Source of the DNA: Pseudomonas syringae KCTC 12500 | GTDB taxonomy: Bacteria > Pseudomonadota > Gammaproteobacteria > Pseudomonadales > Pseudomonadaceae | NCBI RefSeq assembly: GCF_000507185.2 | Contig: NZ_AYTM02000002.1 | Location: 5,367,501-5,431,500, forward strand | DNA: 64,000 nucleotides | Reading direction: 5' to 3' | Shown here: positions 17,063-30,600 of the stretch, in pieces | How positions within the stretch are numbered: position 1 is the first letter of the stretch | Layout: the number at the start of each line of letters is the position of its first letter | Program-made: the position numbers and the translations under genes | Notes under the pieces: generated by a model | What the model saw: only the letters and a program-made list of their open reading frames with translations | Database searches by the model: none | What the model was told of the DNA's origin: nothing

Positions 17063-17836
17063 TCAATCACCTGCCATCCAGCGTGCCAGGCCATGTCGTC
17101 CGCTGACGCCCAGTTTGGCGGTAGCGCGCTTGAGGTAGGTCTCCACCGAACTGTTCTTGACCTTGAGGCGCTGCGCCATTTCAGCCACGGTGCCACCGGT
17201 CAGCAAGCCCAGGCAGACTTCCTGCTCGCGTGCTGAAAGTGTGACCGAGTCCTGTGCAAGCCTGCCAGTGAATGCCTGATCCAGCGAGCCAGGCTCAGGT
17301 TCGACGCGGGTGGCGTTGTTGCTGGACTGAGCGAGGCTCTGCGCGTGGTGCTCGACCAGCGGCAACAGCGTATCGGAGAGGCTTTTGAGCAAGGACAGTT
17401 CTGTCAGCGAAAACGCCCGCAACGCAGTCAGCCGATAAAAGCAGATGATCAGCCGACGTTCGCCGTGGCTGGACACCAGATTGCACTGGTGGGTGTTGTG
17501 CTGAGGATGTTGCGCGCTCAGCGGGGTCTTGAGCTGAATCAGCAACGGGTCCTGCATGTGCAGAATGCTGGGTAGCAGAGGATGGCCGGTGGTCTCGCTG
17601 CCGGGAGGGTCATGCTTCAGGCCCGCACTGCCCAGCGGATTGATACGACTGATGCTGCTCTCGCGCAGGTCCAGCGTCCATTCACTGAGGCCAAGCCCGT
17701 GAATGGGCACCAGTGAATCCACCAACTGCAGCATATGCCCGGCAAAGGTGTCGTCGCCCGTACTGGACACCAGTTTGGCCAGTTGCAGATAAAAGCGTGG
17801 GTCGTCGTGGTACTCGAAATGTTGCGCCGTGTTCAT
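17063..17836 (-). CDS. syfR: LuxR-family transcriptional regulator of the lipopeptide cluster (SyfR-like)
   Basis: The protein has 257 residues from the ATG at 17836 (AGGAAAGC upstream); a longer in-frame start at 17908 has no ribosome site. The C-terminal GerE-type HTH is seen in VTLSAREQEVCLGLLTGGTV, AEMAQRLKVKNSSVETYLKR and ATAKLGVSGRHGLARWM. The N-terminal about 180 residues match no autoinducer-binding pattern that I can recognise, as in SyrF/SyfR/MassAR-type regulators of Pseudomonas lipopeptides. It is divergent from syfA and placed as syfR is in syringafactin loci, so it probably activates syfAB. The related second LuxR gene at 45518 flanks the other side. Confidence 0.82.
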   Translation of the reverse strand: MNTAQHFEYHDDPRFYLQLAKLVSSTGDDTFAGHMLQLVDSLVPIHGLGLSEWTLDLRESSISRINPLGSAGLKHDPPGSETTGHPLLPSILHMQDPLLIQLKTPLSAQHPQHNTHQCNLVSSHGERRLIICFYRLTALRAFSLTELSLLKSLSDTLLPLVEHHAQSLAQSSNNATRVEPEPGSLDQAFTGRLAQDSVTLSAREQEVCLGLLTGGTVAEMAQRLKVKNSSVETYLKRATAKLGVSGRHGLARWMAGD

Positions 17837-18125
17837 CTTGAGCTTTCCTGATTCCGACCGCGCAAAAACGGACCATGTCGACTGCTGCGCGGCAACTACT
17901 GATTGCACTTACTGATAAGCCTGATGATGGCACTTGGTCTCCGGGTATTCAGCCTAACCTTTCATCCTGCGTCTGTAACAAAAAACAGGGACAGGATTGC
18001 AATCCGCTGAAAGTGGATCTGCGGTGGCATTTGGCCGTACGGCACTGTCCGGGTTAAAGGGGCCATACACATGTGGGACGGCAGTGCTTAATCCGCTGCC
18101 TACCCGCCAAGAAGGATCTTGAGCC
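17837..18125. promoter_or_regulatory. Divergent promoter region syfR-syfA
   Basis: This 289-bp non-coding region should contain the syfA promoter. A perfect 10-bp palindrome GATTGCAATC lies at 17995-18004, about 120 bases before syfA, and CACATGTG at about 18069 is a second one. Either may be a LuxR-type binding site. The syfA ribosome site AAGGAT precedes the ATG at 18126. No sharp sigma70 hexamers are evident. Confidence 0.45.
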
Positions 18126-21100
18126 ATGCTTGTCTCCAGCGCCGCAACCTACCCATTGACCGCTGCTCAGCGCGACGTCTGGCTTGATCAGATCAGTCGC
18201 GGTGAGTCCCCGCTTTATAACATCGGCGGCTACCTGCAACTGTCTGGAGCGGTCGACCCGGCGACCCTGCACAAGGCGCTGGAGCAACTGGTTTGCGCAC
18301 ATGAAGTGCTGCGCACGGTCCTGATGCCCGGTGCCGGAGCGGACGGCATGCCGCTTCAGTCGTACGCGCCTTGCCTGCCGGTGTCCTTGCCGTTGCACGA
18401 CGTCAGCGGTCACTTCGAGCCTGAACAGGCAGCGCGAGCACTGATCAATGACAACATGCGCCGCCCGTACGTGCTGGATGGCAGCCCATTGCTCGACTTC
18501 TGTCTAATCCGTCTGACTGATGACCAACACTGGCTGGCAGGCCAGGCCCACCATCTGATTATCGATGGCTGGGGGTTTGCGCAGCTGTTCAAGTCCCTCG
18601 GCGAGCTTTACAGCGCATTGATCGCAGGTAAAGACCTCGAACTGCTAGCACCGGGGTACAGCGCATTCATTGCCGACGACGCAAGGTATCAGGCGTCGCA
18701 ACGCTACTCGCTGGACAGGGCCTATTGGCTGGAAAAATACCGTGATTTGCCGGAGCCGTTGCTGGTGTCGCGCTATCACAACCGTCGTGCGACTGACCCG
18801 GCGCCATCCCACGCCTGGGTACAGCCGCTTCCCGGTACCTTGCATGCGCGTATGAAACAATTTGCCGAGCGCCACAATGCGTCGGCGTTTCATGTGCTGC
18901 TGGCGGTTCTGCATGTCTATTTCACGCGCACTGCGCAACGCGACGAGTGGATCGTAGGGCTGCCGCTGCTCAATCGCAGTGGTGCGCGCTTCAAGGCGAC
19001 ATTGGGTCACTTTGCTCAGGTCAGCGCCGTGCGCATGGCCTTTGCCGAAGAGCTGGACTTCGGTGCCTTGGTGGTCGAGGTGCGCGACGCACTGAAACGT
19101 GACTTCCGTCACCAGCGCTTCCCCTTGAGCGAACTCAATCGCACCCTCGAATTGTCACGTGAGGGAAGGGCGCAGCTGTTTGAAGTGTCGGTGTCCTACG
19201 AGCTGGAAGACCATGGTTACTGCTACACCGATGCGCAGGCACAGACGGTAAAAGTGTCCAATGGCTACGAAGCGACGCCGCTGGCCGTGCACTTGCGCAG
19301 CAACAGTTGCAACGACGATGCCTCGCTGCACTTGGTTCATCACCGTGCCTGGATCGAAGATGACGAGGCTTCGGCGATTGCCGGGCGTTTGCTGCACATT
19401 CTGGAGCAAGGGCTGGAAAACCCGGCGCTTAAAATTCAGGACTTCCAGCTGTCTGCACCTGCCGAGCAATTGCAACTGCAGGTCTGGAATCAGACTGAAA
19501 GCGTTGCGGGCGACGAGCAACTGATTCATCGACGCATCGAACAGCAGGCCCGTACTCGCCCCTATGCCGTGGCGGCGATTTTTCAGGGGCAACACCTGAC
19601 CTACGCGCAACTCAACCGTCAGGCCAATGCTCTGGCTCAGCGTCTGATCTACCAAGGCGTATGTCCTGACGATCGCGTGGCAATCGTTTCGCGCCGTGGC
19701 CTGGAAACCCTGATAGGGCTGCTGGCCGTTCTCAAGGCGGGGGCGGCTTATGTGCCCATCGACCCGTCGCACCCGCGCGAACGCCTGCACTATCTGCTCA
19801 GTGACAGCGCGCCGGTGGTGGTGCTGACCCTGTCTTCGCTGATCGAGCGGCTGCCGCCGCTGGCAGTGCCGCTGATCGAGCTGGACCATTGCATCGACGG
19901 CCAGGGCGCCGAGAACAATCCGCAGGTAGCGGGGCTGGGCAGCGATAATCTGGTCTACGTCATTTATACCTCCGGCTCCACTGGCCAGCCCAAAGGCGTG
20001 ATGGTGGAGCACCGAACCCTGGCCAATCTGGTTGACTGGCACTGCCAGGCGTTCGATGTGAAGGCGGGCAGTCATACCTCCTGCCTGGCCGGCTTTGGTT
20101 TCGATGCGATGGCCTGGGAGGTCTGGCCGACCCTGTGCGCTGGCGCAACCCTGCATGTGGCACCGGTCCAGGAAGGGGGCGAGGACATTGAAGCCATGCT
20201 CGACTGGTGGCGCGCGCAACCGCTGGACGTGAGCTTTCTTCCCACCCCGGTGGCTGAGTACGCCTTCAGCCAGGATCAGGATCATCCGACGTTGCGTACG
20301 CTGCTGATCGGCGGCGATCGCCTGCGGCAGTTCACCCACAACCGCCGTTATGCCGTGGTCAACAACTATGGTCCGACCGAAACCACCGTTGTTGCCACCT
20401 CCGGTCAGGTGCTGGCCACCGGCTTGCTGCACATTGGCGGCCCCATCGCCAACACCCGTGTCTACGTCCTCGACAAGCACTTGCAAGCGATGCCCGTCGG
20501 TGTGCCCGGTGAGCTTTACATTGGTGGTGGGGGTGTCGCACGGGGTTATCTGAACCAGCCGCAACTCACCGAGGAGCGCTTTGTTGCCGACCCGTTCAGC
20601 GATGTCGCGCAGGCACGCATGTACCGCAGCGGCGATCTGGTGCGCTGGAATGGTGATGGAACTCTGGATTACCTGGGCCGTAACGACGATCAGGTGAAGA
20701 TTCGTGGCATGCGCATCGAGCTGGGCGAAATCGAGTCGGTGCTGGCCACTCTGGAGGGTGTGAAAGACGCGGTTGTGCTGATTCGCGATCTGCATCTGCT
20801 GGCCTGGTTCACTGAAACCACCACGGTCGACACCGACACGCTGGCACCGGCAATGCGTGCACGCCTGCCGGGCTACATGGTGCCGCGCGCGTTTACCCGG
20901 CTGACCTCGCTGCCATTGACGGCCAACGGCAAACTTGACCGCCGTGCGCTGCCCGATCCGGACCCGGCGTACCTGCTTGGCAACGCTTACGAAGCACCGC
21001 AGGGCGAAGTGGAAATCGCCATGGCAGTCATCTGGGCAGAAGTGCTGGGCATCGGGCGCGTAGGACGGCATGACAACTTCTTTGAACTGGGCGGCCATTC

Positions 21101-24100
21101 CTTGCTGGCCGTCAGCCTGGTCGAGCAACTGCGCAAGGCCGGACTCAAGGCGGATGTGCATGTGCTGCTCAGCCAGCCGACACTGGCTGCTCTGGCGGCA
21201 TGTCAGACGGACGTCAGCGCCTTCAAAGTGCCGGCAAACCTTATTCCGGCAGGCTGCAAACAGATCACTCCGGGCATGTTGAGTCTGGTGGCGCTCGAAC
21301 AGTCAGCCATTGATCGCATCGTCGCCAGCGTGCCGGGTGGTGCTGCCAATGTGCAGGAGATCTACCCGCTGGCACCGTTGCAGGAAGGTATTCTCTATCA
21401 CCACCTGACCGCGGAACAGGGCGACCCCTATCTTCTGCAATGGCGTCTGGCGTTCGATACGCCAGAGCGTCTGTACAGCTGGGCCGCGGCCTTGCAGGAA
21501 GTCATTGACCGTCACGATATCCTGCGCACCTCGGTGGCGTGGCAGGGTCTGGAAAGTCCGCAACAGGTGGTCTGGCGCAATGCCGAGCTGACGGTTCAGG
21601 CCATCGAGTTCGAGGCCGAAGACCCCGAATCGGCTGTAATCGATCGCCTGCAACGCCAGTTTGACGCCCGTCATCATCGACTGGATCTGACCCAGGCACC
21701 CTTGATGCGTCTGGTGCATGCCCAGCAATCGTCGAACGGCGAAACCGTCGCCATTTTGCTCTTTCACCATCTGGTACTGGACAACACGGCGATGGAGATC
21801 GTCAGCCGCGAGATGCAGGCTTTGCTGTTCGGCCACCGCTATGACTTGAAGGCGCCGGTGCCGTATCGCAACTACGTTGCGCAAGTACGCCTGGCCAATG
21901 ACGACGCAAGCCACACAACGTTTTTCACTGAAATGCTCGGTGATGTCGATGAGCCCACCCTGCCTTTTGGCATACAGGACGTGCATGCCGACGGCAGTGG
22001 CATCGAGGAGGCGCGACGGGCACTCGACCCCGAACTGGCCCTGCGCCTGCGCGAGCAGGCACGCCAGCTTGGAGTGAGCGCTGCAAGTCTGATCCACGTG
22101 GTCTGGGCGCGGGTTCTGGGCGTGCTCGCCAATCGTCGCGACGTGGTGTTCGGCACTGTGTTGCTGGGCCGCATGGGCGGTGAGGGCGCCGATCGGGCGC
22201 TCGGTGTATTTATCAATACCTTGCCGCTGCGCGTGGATACGGCGCAGGACACTCGTCCAGCCGTCAAGGCGGTCCACGCTAAGCTGTCTGCGCTGATCGC
22301 TCACGAGCAGGCTTCGCTGGTACTCGCTCAGGGCTGCAGTGCGGTGGCATCGGGTTCCCCGTTGTTCAGTGCCTTGCTCAATTATCGCCACAGCGGGGAG
22401 GTGAAACCGCAGGACGGTGAAGGGCTCTGGCAAGGCGTGCGGGTGCTCGGTGGTGATGTACGCAGCAACTATCCGTTGACACTCTGTGTGGACGATCTGG
22501 GCGAAGGTTTCGACCTGCATATGCTGGCGCAGCAGGGTATGGGAGCCGAGCGTATCGCTGGCTGGGTGCTCAACACGCTGGAGCATCTGCTGGACACTCT
22601 GGAACAGGCGCTGCCGCTGCGGCTGGAAAACGTAGCGATTCTCGACGCGGCAGAGCGCAACCATCTGTTGCTCGATTTCAACGGCAGCGAGCAGCCATTC
22701 CCGCAGGGCCGCACCGTCAATGTGTTGATCGAAGCGCAGGCCGCCAGCCAGCCGCACAGCCCTGCGGTGATTCAGGGTGGTCATGTACTGACCTACGCTC
22801 AGCTCAACGAGCGCGCCAATCGCCTGGCTCACTATCTGATTGACCTGGGCGTCAAAACCGATGAGCGCATCGCCCTGTGCCTGCACCGTGGGCCCGAACG
22901 CCTGGTTGCCATGTTGGCGGTGCTCAAGGCCGGTGCGGCCTACGTGCCGGTCGACCCGGTCTATCCGGTCGAGCGTATCGCCTACCTGCTGCAGGACAGC
23001 GCGCCCCGCGTGGTTCTGACTGAAAACTCGACCCATGATCTGGCCGGCGATACTGCCCGGGTGAACATCGAGCAGGCTGACTGGCTGGGCTCTTGCGGGA
23101 ATAACCCCTGCGTTGCGGACCTTGATGCGCAAAAACTGGCGTACGTCATCTACACCTCCGGCTCCACCGGCCAGCCCAAGGGCGTCATGGTCGAGCACTG
23201 CACGCTGGTCAATCTGGTGCACTGGCATTGCCAGGCGTTCGCTCTGCAGGCTGGCAGTCACACGGCGAGCGTCGCCGGTTTCGGCTTCGACGCCATGGCC
23301 TGGGAAGTGTGGCCGGCGCTGTGTGCCGGTGCGGTACTGCATCTACCACCGGCCGAGGTCGGCAACGAGCACGTCGATGAGTTGCTCGACTGGTGGCTGG
23401 AACAGCCACTTCAGGTCGGTTTCCTGCCGACCCCGGTGGCCGAACAGGCCTTCAGACGCCCGCGCCAACACCCGACGCTGCGCACGCTGCTGATCGGCGG
23501 CGACCGCTTGCGCCAGTTCGACAGCGACCCTGGCTTCGCCGTGATCAACAACTACGGCCCGACTGAAACCACCGTGGTGGCGACCTCTGGTGCCGTGCAG
23601 CCGGGCGGGCCTTTGCATATCGGCGCCCCGATCGCCAACACTCGCGTGTATGTGCTGGACGAGCAGTTGCAGCCGGTGCCCATAGGTGTTGTCGGCGAGT
23701 TGTACATCGGTGGTGCGGGGGTTGCCCGTGGCTATCTGAATCGTCCGCAAATGACCGAAGAGCGTTTTATCGCCGACCCGTTCAGTGCTGCAACGCAGGC
23801 GCGCCTGTATCGCAGCGGCGATCTGGTGAGCTGGAATGCCGATGGCAGCCTCGACTACCTGGGACGCAACGACGATCAGGTGAAAATTCGCGGCATGCGC
23901 ATCGAGCTGGGCGAAATCGAGTCGGTTCTGGCCAGTCAGGCCGAGGTGCAGGACGCTGTGGTGCTGGTGCGCGGTGAACGTTTGCTGGCCTGGTTCACCG
24001 AAAACGCTCCCGTCGAACCCGAAGCGCTGCGCGAGGCGTTGCGTGCACGCCTTCCCGCGCACATGGTGCCGCTGGCCTTCACACGCCTGTACGCGCTGCC

Positions 24101-27100
24101 GCTGACCAGCCATGGCAAGCTTGACCGCCGTGCCTTGCCGGACCCGGAGCTGGAAGCGCTGACCAGTCAGGCCTACGAGGCCCCCGTGGGTGAAACAGAG
24201 ATCCTCATGGCTGATTTATGGGCGCATGTACTTGGCCTGGAACATGTCGGTCGTCATGACAATTTCTTTGAACTGGGCGGCCATTCGCTGCTGGCGGTCA
24301 GTCTGGTCGAGCGCCTGCGCAATGCCGGGCTCAGCGTCGATGTACGCGTCCTGCTCGGTCAGCCGACCGTCGCCGCGCTGGCCGCATCGGTGGGCAAAGG
24401 GCGTGAAATCCCGACGCCGCTCAATCGCGTTCCGGCCGGTTGTACACACATCACGCCGGACCTGCTGAGCCTGTCACAGCTCGACCAGACGACCATCGAG
24501 CGCATTGTCGCCACGGTGCCTGGCGGAGCGGCCAATGTTCAGGAAATCTACCCGTTGGCGCCCCTGCAGGAAGGCATCCTCTATCACCACCTGACTGCCG
24601 AACAGGGCGACCCGTACTTGCTGCAATTGCGCATGAACGTCGACAGTCCGGAGCGTTTGGAGGCAGTGGCCGCTGCCTTGCGCAAGGTCATCGGGCGGCA
24701 CGACAGTCTGCGCACGGCGATCGTCCGGGAAGGGCTGGAAACGCCGCAACAGGTGGTCTGGCGCCAGGCGGATCTGCTTGTCGAACGGGTGACACTGGCG
24801 CAAATCGACGCCCCGGCGGGCGCGGCACGCATGGACTTGAACTGTGCGCCGCTGATTCGTCTGGCCTACTGCCCGGACCCGACCGGCCCAGGCCTGTCGG
24901 CAATACTGCGCTTCCATCACATCGTGGTAGACGCCACCGCGCTCGAAATCATGCGTGAGGAAATGCTCGCCGATCTACGCGGCGAGCCGGGCCCGACTCA
25001 GCCCGCCGTGCCGTATCGCAACTATGTGGCCCAGGCACGTCTGGGTGTCAGCGAAGCGGAACATGAGGCATATTTTCGCGAACAACTGGGCGATATAGAC
25101 GAGCCGACGTTGCCATTCGATCTGCGCGATGTGCAGGGTGACGGCCGTTGCATTGAGGAAGCCCAGCAGGTGCTGCCCGATGCGTTGCTACAGCGCCTGC
25201 GCAGTCAGGCGCGACAACTGGGTGTCAGCGTCGCCAGCCTGTTGCATCTGGCATGGGCGCGGGTGCTGGGCGCGGCCACCGGCAATGACCGCGTGGTATT
25301 CGGCACTGTGCTGCTGGGTCGCCTGCAGGGCGGTGCGGGTGCCGACCGTGGTATGGGCATGTTCATCAATACGCTGCCGTTGCGGGTCGATCTGGGCAAC
25401 CTCAGCGTGCGCGACGGCGCACGCGCCACGCATGCCCGACTGGCAGCACTGCTTGGCCATGAGCACGCATCCCTGGCTCAGGCACAGCGCTGGAGCGGGG
25501 TGGCAGCACCATTGCCGTTGTTCAGTGCAATTCTCAACTATCGACACGCCGCAGGCCAGGCGCGACAGGATGCGCAGCTCGACGCATGGCAAGGCCTGGA
25601 GATTCTGACCAGCGAGAAGCACACCAACTACCCGTTGAGCCTCAACGTTGACGATCTGGGCGACAGCCTGCGCCTGAGCGTTACCGTGCCACCTCGGGTA
25701 GGGGCGCAACGTATCTGTGCTTATGTGCAGCAGACGCTGACGGCCATGCTTGACGCCCTTGAAGGCCAGCCGGATCTGCCGGTGCAGCATCTGTCGGTAC
25801 TCGGCGCTGAAGAGCGGCATCGCTCGCTGGTCGAGTTCAACGCCACGGCGATCCATCACGATCTTCAGCAAACCTTGCACGGGCTGTTCGAAGCCCAGGC
25901 GGTGCGTACGCCGCAGGCTATAGCCCTGCGCGCCGGGCGTGCACAATTGAGCTATCGCCAGCTCAACGAACAGGCCAACTGCCTGGCGCATCACCTGATC
26001 GATCTGGGCGTGCGGCCTGATCAGCGGGTTGCGATCTGTGTCGAGCGCGGCCTGTCGATGGTGATCGGTCTGCTGGCGATCCTCAAGGCAGGTGGCGCTT
26101 ACGTACCCCTGGACCCGAGCTACCCGCGCGAACGTTTGCAGTACATGGTCAAGGACAGCACGCCGGTCGCCTTGCTGGTACAGGCCGGCACTCGCGATCT
26201 GCTTGACGACGAGCACGCGCTGCGGATCGATCTGGACAGCGTGACCTGGGACGCCCAGCGTGATCAGAATCCGCGCGTTCCCGGTTTGACGGCGGAGCAT
26301 CTGGCGTATGTGATTTATACCTCGGGCTCCACCGGTACGCCGAAAGGGGTGATGGTCGAGCACCGCAACGTCAGCAACCTGGTGCAGTGGAGCTCGGTGT
26401 TGTGCCCACCGACCTCGGGCACTGTCATGCTGCAAAAGACCCCGATCAGCTTCGACGCCTCGGTCTGGGAGCTTTTCTGGCCACTGAGCAGCGGTATTAC
26501 ACTGGTGCTGGCGCGTCCTGATGGCCAGCGTGATCCGGCCTACCTGGCACAAGTGATTCAGGAGCGCCAGGTCAGCGTGGTGCAGTTTGTTCCTGCGTTG
26601 TTGCAGCAGTTCCTCGATCTGCCGCAGAGCAGCGCGTGCAGCAGCCTGACCGACGTTGTCTGCGGGGGCGGTGAGCTGACCGTGGATATGGCCGCACAGC
26701 TGCGCAAACGTTTGCCAGAGGTACGCCTGCACAACGTGTATGGCCCGACCGAAACCACAGTCGATTGCAGTGTCTGGACGCTGCGACCCGACGAAGCCGT
26801 GCCGGACAGTGCGTTGCCTATCGGGCGTCCGATCAGCAACACGCGGCTTTACGTGCTCGATGCCCATGACCAGCCCGTACCGCAGGGGGTTATCGGCCAG
26901 CTGCATATCGGCGGTGCCGGGGTGACGCGTGGCTACCTGAACCTGCCAAAGACCGATGCCGAACGGTTTATCGACAGCCCTTTCGTAGCAGGCGACCGCC
27001 TGTACCGCAGTGGCGATCTGGTACGCCAGCGGGCAGACGGCAACCTGGAGTTCCTTGGCCGCAATGACGATCAGGTGAAGATCCACGGGTTGCGTATCGA

Positions 27101-27623
27101 ACCGGGCGACATTCAGGCCTGCCTGATCAGCCATCCGGGTATCGAACAGGCGGTCGTGCTGGTGCGCGACGAGCAACCAGGCGGGCAGCGGCTGGTGGCC
27201 TATTACACCGGCACACAGCTGTCGGTCGAGACCTTGCGTGAGGTGCTGCGTGCGCAGTTGCCGGATTACATGGTGCCCGCACTGTTCGTGCATCTGGATG
27301 AAATGCCCCTGAGCCCCAACGGCAAGCTGGATCGCAAGGCGCTGCCTGCGCCCGGGCAAGATGCGCTCCTGACCCGCCCTTATGAAGCACCGCAAGGCGA
27401 AACCGAAGCCTTGCTGGCCAGGCTCTGGAGCGAACTGCTAGGGGTCGAAAAGGTAGGCCGTCACGACAACTTTTTCGAGCTGGGCGGTCATTCGCTGCTG
27501 GCGGTGAGCCTGACTGCGCGCCTGCGCCAGGAAGGCATCGAGGCCGATGTCCGGGCGCTTTTCGAACAACCTACGCTGGCGGGCTACGCAGCCATCACAG
27601 AGAACATGGAGATTACCCTGTGA
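18126..27623 (+). CDS. syfA: Syringafactin-type non-ribosomal peptide synthetase SyfA, three modules (Leu-Leu-Gln)
   Basis: The 3165-residue NRPS starts lipopeptide synthesis. Module 1 is a starter condensation domain (residues ~5-430, HHLIIDGWG at 142) that should acylate the first amino acid with a fatty acid, then A1 (~465-960, GSTGQPKG loop, FDAMAWE at 659) and T1 (Ser992). Module 2 is C2 (HH at 1092 and 1214), A2 (Asp1722) and T2 (Ser2054). Module 3 is C3 (HH at 2154 and 2264), A3 (Asp2777) and T3 (Ser3123). Binding-pocket residues read DAWFLGNVV for A1 and A2 (Leu code) and DAWQVGVVD for A3 (Gln/Glu type). C2 and C3 carry HHLTAEQGD, the extra N-terminal HHx4GD motif of dual epimerisation/condensation domains, so residues 1 and 2 should become D. 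The stop overlaps the syfB start. Confidence 0.95.
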   Translation: MLVSSAATYPLTAAQRDVWLDQISRGESPLYNIGGYLQLSGAVDPATLHKALEQLVCAHEVLRTVLMPGAGADGMPLQSYAPCLPVSLPLHDVSGHFEPEQAARALINDNMRRPYVLDGSPLLDFCLIRLTDDQHWLAGQAHHLIIDGWGFAQLFKSLGELYSALIAGKDLELLAPGYSAFIADDARYQASQRYSLDRAYWLEKYRDLPEPLLVSRYHNRRATDPAPSHAWVQPLPGTLHARMKQFAERHNASAFHVLLAVLHVYFTRTAQRDEWIVGLPLLNRSGARFKATLGHFAQVSAVRMAFAEELDFGALVVEVRDALKRDFRHQRFPLSELNRTLELSREGRAQLFEVSVSYELEDHGYCYTDAQAQTVKVSNGYEATPLAVHLRSNSCNDDASLHLVHHRAWIEDDEASAIAGRLLHILEQGLENPALKIQDFQLSAPAEQLQLQVWNQTESVAGDEQLIHRRIEQQARTRPYAVAAIFQGQHLTYAQLNRQANALAQRLIYQGVCPDDRVAIVSRRGLETLIGLLAVLKAGAAYVPIDPSHPRERLHYLLSDSAPVVVLTLSSLIERLPPLAVPLIELDHCIDGQGAENNPQVAGLGSDNLVYVIYTSGSTGQPKGVMVEHRTLANLVDWHCQAFDVKAGSHTSCLAGFGFDAMAWEVWPTLCAGATLHVAPVQEGGEDIEAMLDWWRAQPLDVSFLPTPVAEYAFSQDQDHPTLRTLLIGGDRLRQFTHNRRYAVVNNYGPTETTVVATSGQVLATGLLHIGGPIANTRVYVLDKHLQAMPVGVPGELYIGGGGVARGYLNQPQLTEERFVADPFSDVAQARMYRSGDLVRWNGDGTLDYLGRNDDQVKIRGMRIELGEIESVLATLEGVKDAVVLIRDLHLLAWFTETTTVDTDTLAPAMRARLPGYMVPRAFTRLTSLPLTANGKLDRRALPDPDPAYLLGNAYEAPQGEVEIAMAVIWAEVLGIGRVGRHDNFFELGGHSLLAVSLVEQLRKAGLKADVHVLLSQPTLAALAACQTDVSAFKVPANLIPAGCKQITPGMLSLVALEQSAIDRIVASVPGGAANVQEIYPLAPLQEGILYHHLTAEQGDPYLLQWRLAFDTPERLYSWAAALQEVIDRHDILRTSVAWQGLESPQQVVWRNAELTVQAIEFEAEDPESAVIDRLQRQFDARHHRLDLTQAPLMRLVHAQQSSNGETVAILLFHHLVLDNTAMEIVSREMQALLFGHRYDLKAPVPYRNYVAQVRLANDDASHTTFFTEMLGDVDEPTLPFGIQDVHADGSGIEEARRALDPELALRLREQARQLGVSAASLIHVVWARVLGVLANRRDVVFGTVLLGRMGGEGADRALGVFINTLPLRVDTAQDTRPAVKAVHAKLSALIAHEQASLVLAQGCSAVASGSPLFSALLNYRHSGEVKPQDGEGLWQGVRVLGGDVRSNYPLTLCVDDLGEGFDLHMLAQQGMGAERIAGWVLNTLEHLLDTLEQALPLRLENVAILDAAERNHLLLDFNGSEQPFPQGRTVNVLIEAQAASQPHSPAVIQGGHVLTYAQLNERANRLAHYLIDLGVKTDERIALCLHRGPERLVAMLAVLKAGAAYVPVDPVYPVERIAYLLQDSAPRVVLTENSTHDLAGDTARVNIEQADWLGSCGNNPCVADLDAQKLAYVIYTSGSTGQPKGVMVEHCTLVNLVHWHCQAFALQAGSHTASVAGFGFDAMAWEVWPALCAGAVLHLPPAEVGNEHVDELLDWWLEQPLQVGFLPTPVAEQAFRRPRQHPTLRTLLIGGDRLRQFDSDPGFAVINNYGPTETTVVATSGAVQPGGPLHIGAPIANTRVYVLDEQLQPVPIGVVGELYIGGAGVARGYLNRPQMTEERFIADPFSAATQARLYRSGDLVSWNADGSLDYLGRNDDQVKIRGMRIELGEIESVLASQAEVQDAVVLVRGERLLAWFTENAPVEPEALREALRARLPAHMVPLAFTRLYALPLTSHGKLDRRALPDPELEALTSQAYEAPVGETEILMADLWAHVLGLEHVGRHDNFFELGGHSLLAVSLVERLRNAGLSVDVRVLLGQPTVAALAASVGKGREIPTPLNRVPAGCTHITPDLLSLSQLDQTTIERIVATVPGGAANVQEIYPLAPLQEGILYHHLTAEQGDPYLLQLRMNVDSPERLEAVAAALRKVIGRHDSLRTAIVREGLETPQQVVWRQADLLVERVTLAQIDAPAGAARMDLNCAPLIRLAYCPDPTGPGLSAILRFHHIVVDATALEIMREEMLADLRGEPGPTQPAVPYRNYVAQARLGVSEAEHEAYFREQLGDIDEPTLPFDLRDVQGDGRCIEEAQQVLPDALLQRLRSQARQLGVSVASLLHLAWARVLGAATGNDRVVFGTVLLGRLQGGAGADRGMGMFINTLPLRVDLGNLSVRDGARATHARLAALLGHEHASLAQAQRWSGVAAPLPLFSAILNYRHAAGQARQDAQLDAWQGLEILTSEKHTNYPLSLNVDDLGDSLRLSVTVPPRVGAQRICAYVQQTLTAMLDALEGQPDLPVQHLSVLGAEERHRSLVEFNATAIHHDLQQTLHGLFEAQAVRTPQAIALRAGRAQLSYRQLNEQANCLAHHLIDLGVRPDQRVAICVERGLSMVIGLLAILKAGGAYVPLDPSYPRERLQYMVKDSTPVALLVQAGTRDLLDDEHALRIDLDSVTWDAQRDQNPRVPGLTAEHLAYVIYTSGSTGTPKGVMVEHRNVSNLVQWSSVLCPPTSGTVMLQKTPISFDASVWELFWPLSSGITLVLARPDGQRDPAYLAQVIQERQVSVVQFVPALLQQFLDLPQSSACSSLTDVVCGGGELTVDMAAQLRKRLPEVRLHNVYGPTETTVDCSVWTLRPDEAVPDSALPIGRPISNTRLYVLDAHDQPVPQGVIGQLHIGGAGVTRGYLNLPKTDAERFIDSPFVAGDRLYRSGDLVRQRADGNLEFLGRNDDQVKIHGLRIEPGDIQACLISHPGIEQAVVLVRDEQPGGQRLVAYYTGTQLSVETLREVLRAQLPDYMVPALFVHLDEMPLSPNGKLDRKALPAPGQDALLTRPYEAPQGETEALLARLWSELLGVEKVGRHDNFFELGGHSLLAVSLTARLRQEGIEADVRALFEQPTLAGYAAITENMEITL

Positions 27624-30600
27624 GCATCAACGAACTCTTGGCGACACTCAAAGCTCACGAAATCCACCTGACGGTCAAGGACGGTCAACTGGTGGTGCAG
27701 GGCAATCGCCGTGCCTTGACCGAGAACGGGCTGCTGGAACATCTGCGCGAGCATAAGCCGGCGCTGATCGAGCTCATCGAACAGGGCGATTATCAGAACG
27801 GCAAGCGCGGCGCACCGGCATTGCCAGCCAACGGCATCGAGCAGGGTTGCGAGCGAATCACTCCCGAAATGTTGACGCTGGTAAAGCTCGATCAGGCGGC
27901 TATCGACCTGTTGATGGACGCGATACCGGGAGGTGCCGCGAATGTCCAGGACATTTACCCGCTGGCACCGCTGCAGCAGGGCATTCTTTATCACCACGTC
28001 ACCGCCACCCAAGGCGATCCCTATGTCATGCAGGTGCAATTCGCCTTTTCTGATCAGGCGCGTCGGGACGCGTTCGCCGAGGCGCTGCAAAGCGTCATCA
28101 CCCGGCATGACATTCTGCGCACCTCAATACACTGGAAGGGGCTGGAAACCCCGTTACAGGTGGTCTGGCGCCACGCTGAACTGAAGGTCGACAGCTCGCC
28201 GCTCGCGGCAGACCTGACGATGGACCTGGGCCAGGCACCGCTGATGCGTCTGATCTGCCATGCACCCGTGGCAGGTCAGCGGGTCGAGGCTACGTTGCTG
28301 TTCCACCACATTGCCATGGACCACAGTGCCCTTGAGGTGGTGCGCCATGAAATACAGGCCTGTCTGTCGGGGCAAGCCGAAATGCTGGGCGTACCGGTAC
28401 CGTTTCGCAACTATGTCGGGCAAGCACTGCTGGGCATCAGCGAAGCTCAGCACGAAGCGTTTTTCCGCGAGATGCTGGGTGATCTCGACGAACCGACACT
28501 GGCCTACGGCCTGCAGGATCTGAGCGGCGAGGGTGATGCGATCGAAGAGCACAGCGTCACGCTCAATCAGCCGCTGTGTCTGCGCCTGCGCGCCCAGGCG
28601 CGAACCCTGGGCATCAGTGTCGCCAGCCTGTTTCATCTGGGCTGGGCACGGGTGCTGGCGGGCCTCGCCGGGCAGTCGCGGGTAGTATTCGGTACCGTGC
28701 TGATGGGGCGCCTGCTGGGTGCCGAGGCTACAGAACGGGCGCTGGGCATCTTCATCAACACATTGCCGCTGCGCCTCGATCTGGACGAGCAAGGCGTGCA
28801 AGCCGCAGTGCGCGCCACTCACCAGCGCCTGACCGCGCTGATGCGCCACGAACACGCACCGCTGGCACTGGCGCAGCGCTGCAGTGGGGTAAAGGCGCCG
28901 ACGCCGTTGTTCAACGCATTGCTCAACTACCGCCACAGTGCACCGGCGCAAGCGTCCGGTGAAACATGGCAAGGCATTGAAGTGCTGCAGGCTCAGGAGC
29001 GCAGCAATTATCCGCTGGTGCTGAGCGTCGATGATCTGGGTGAAGCCTTTGGCTTGACGGCACAAACCGCCGCAGGCATCGACCCGCAAAGCATTTGCGC
29101 TTATATGCAATGGACCATGGAAAGTGTGGTCGATGCGCTGGAGCAGACGCCGCAGATGTCGGTCGATCAGCTTGATATCGTGCCCGCCAGCGAGCGAGCG
29201 CAGCTGCTGCTGGATTTCAATGACCGACGTGCCGACTACGAACGCAGGCTGACGACTCATCAGCGTATTGAGCTGCTGGCAGAGCAGCAGCCTGACGCTA
29301 TTGCCGCACAGGTGGGCACACAACACCTGAGCTACCGCGAGCTGAACGCACGCGCCAATGCGCTCGCCCATCATTTGATCAGTCTTGGGGTACAACCCGA
29401 TGACCGCGTGGCGGTGGTGGCGCGGCGCAGCCTTGAGACGCTGGTCGGCTTGCTGGCAGTGCTCAAGGCCGGTGCGGGCTATGTGCCGGTCGATCCGGCG
29501 CACCCGGACGAGCGCATTGCCTATCTGCTCGGCGACAGCGCGCCGGTTGCGGTATTGGCTCAACCAGTCTTTGTCGAACGCCTGCAAGGGTTGGGCTTGC
29601 CGGGATTGAACACCCCACTGATCGAACTGGACCTGGCAAACTGGCCCGAGCAGCAAGACAACCCTCACGTCGACACGCTCGACTCGACCCATCTCGCCTA
29701 CGTGATCTACACCTCGGGCTCGACCGGCCAGCCCAAGGGCGTGATGGTCGAGCACCGCTCGCTGAACAATCTGATCGACTGGCACCGTGAGGCCTTCGAT
29801 CTGCGTGCGGGCAGTCATACCGCCAGTGTGGCGGGTTTCGGTTTCGACGCCATGGCCTGGGAAGTCTGGCCGGCCTTGTGCGCCGGGGCGACGCTGCACC
29901 TGCCGCCGGCCGAGATCGGCAATGAGCAGCTTGATGCGCTGCTTGACTGGTGGATCGCCCAGCCGTTGCAGGTCGCTTTTCTGCCCACGCCGGTGGCCGA
30001 ATACGCCTTCAGTCGCAATCTGCGTCATCCAACCCTGCGCACGCTGCTGATCGGCGGTGACCGGCTACGCCAGTTCCATCGCGATCCGGGCTTTGCGGTG
30101 ATCAATAATTATGGCCCCACCGAAACCACGGTGGTCGCCACCTCCGGTCGTTTATTACCCGACGGCAGCCTGGACATCGGCAAACCGGTCGCCAACACCT
30201 CGATTTACCTGCTTGATGAGCGGCAACAGCTGGTCCCGCTCGGGGTGCCGGGCGAGCTGTATATCGGTGGCGACAGTGTGGCCCGCGGTTACCTGAATCA
30301 GCCGCAACTGACTGCCGAACGCTTTGTGCATGATCCGTTCGCCGGGCAACCACAGGCGCGCATGTACCGCACCGGCGATCTGGCACGCTGGAATGCCGAT
30401 GGCACGCTGGAGTACCTGGGTCGTAATGACGATCAGGTGAAAATTCGCGGGGTGCGCATCGAGCTGGGAGAAATCGAAAACCAGTTCAGCCAATTGCCGG
30501 GTATCGAGGAGGCACTGGTCCTGGCTCGCGAAGATGAACCGGGGCAAGCGCGGCTGGTGGGCTATTTCACTGAGCGTGCCGGCGCTGCCTCCAGCACAGT

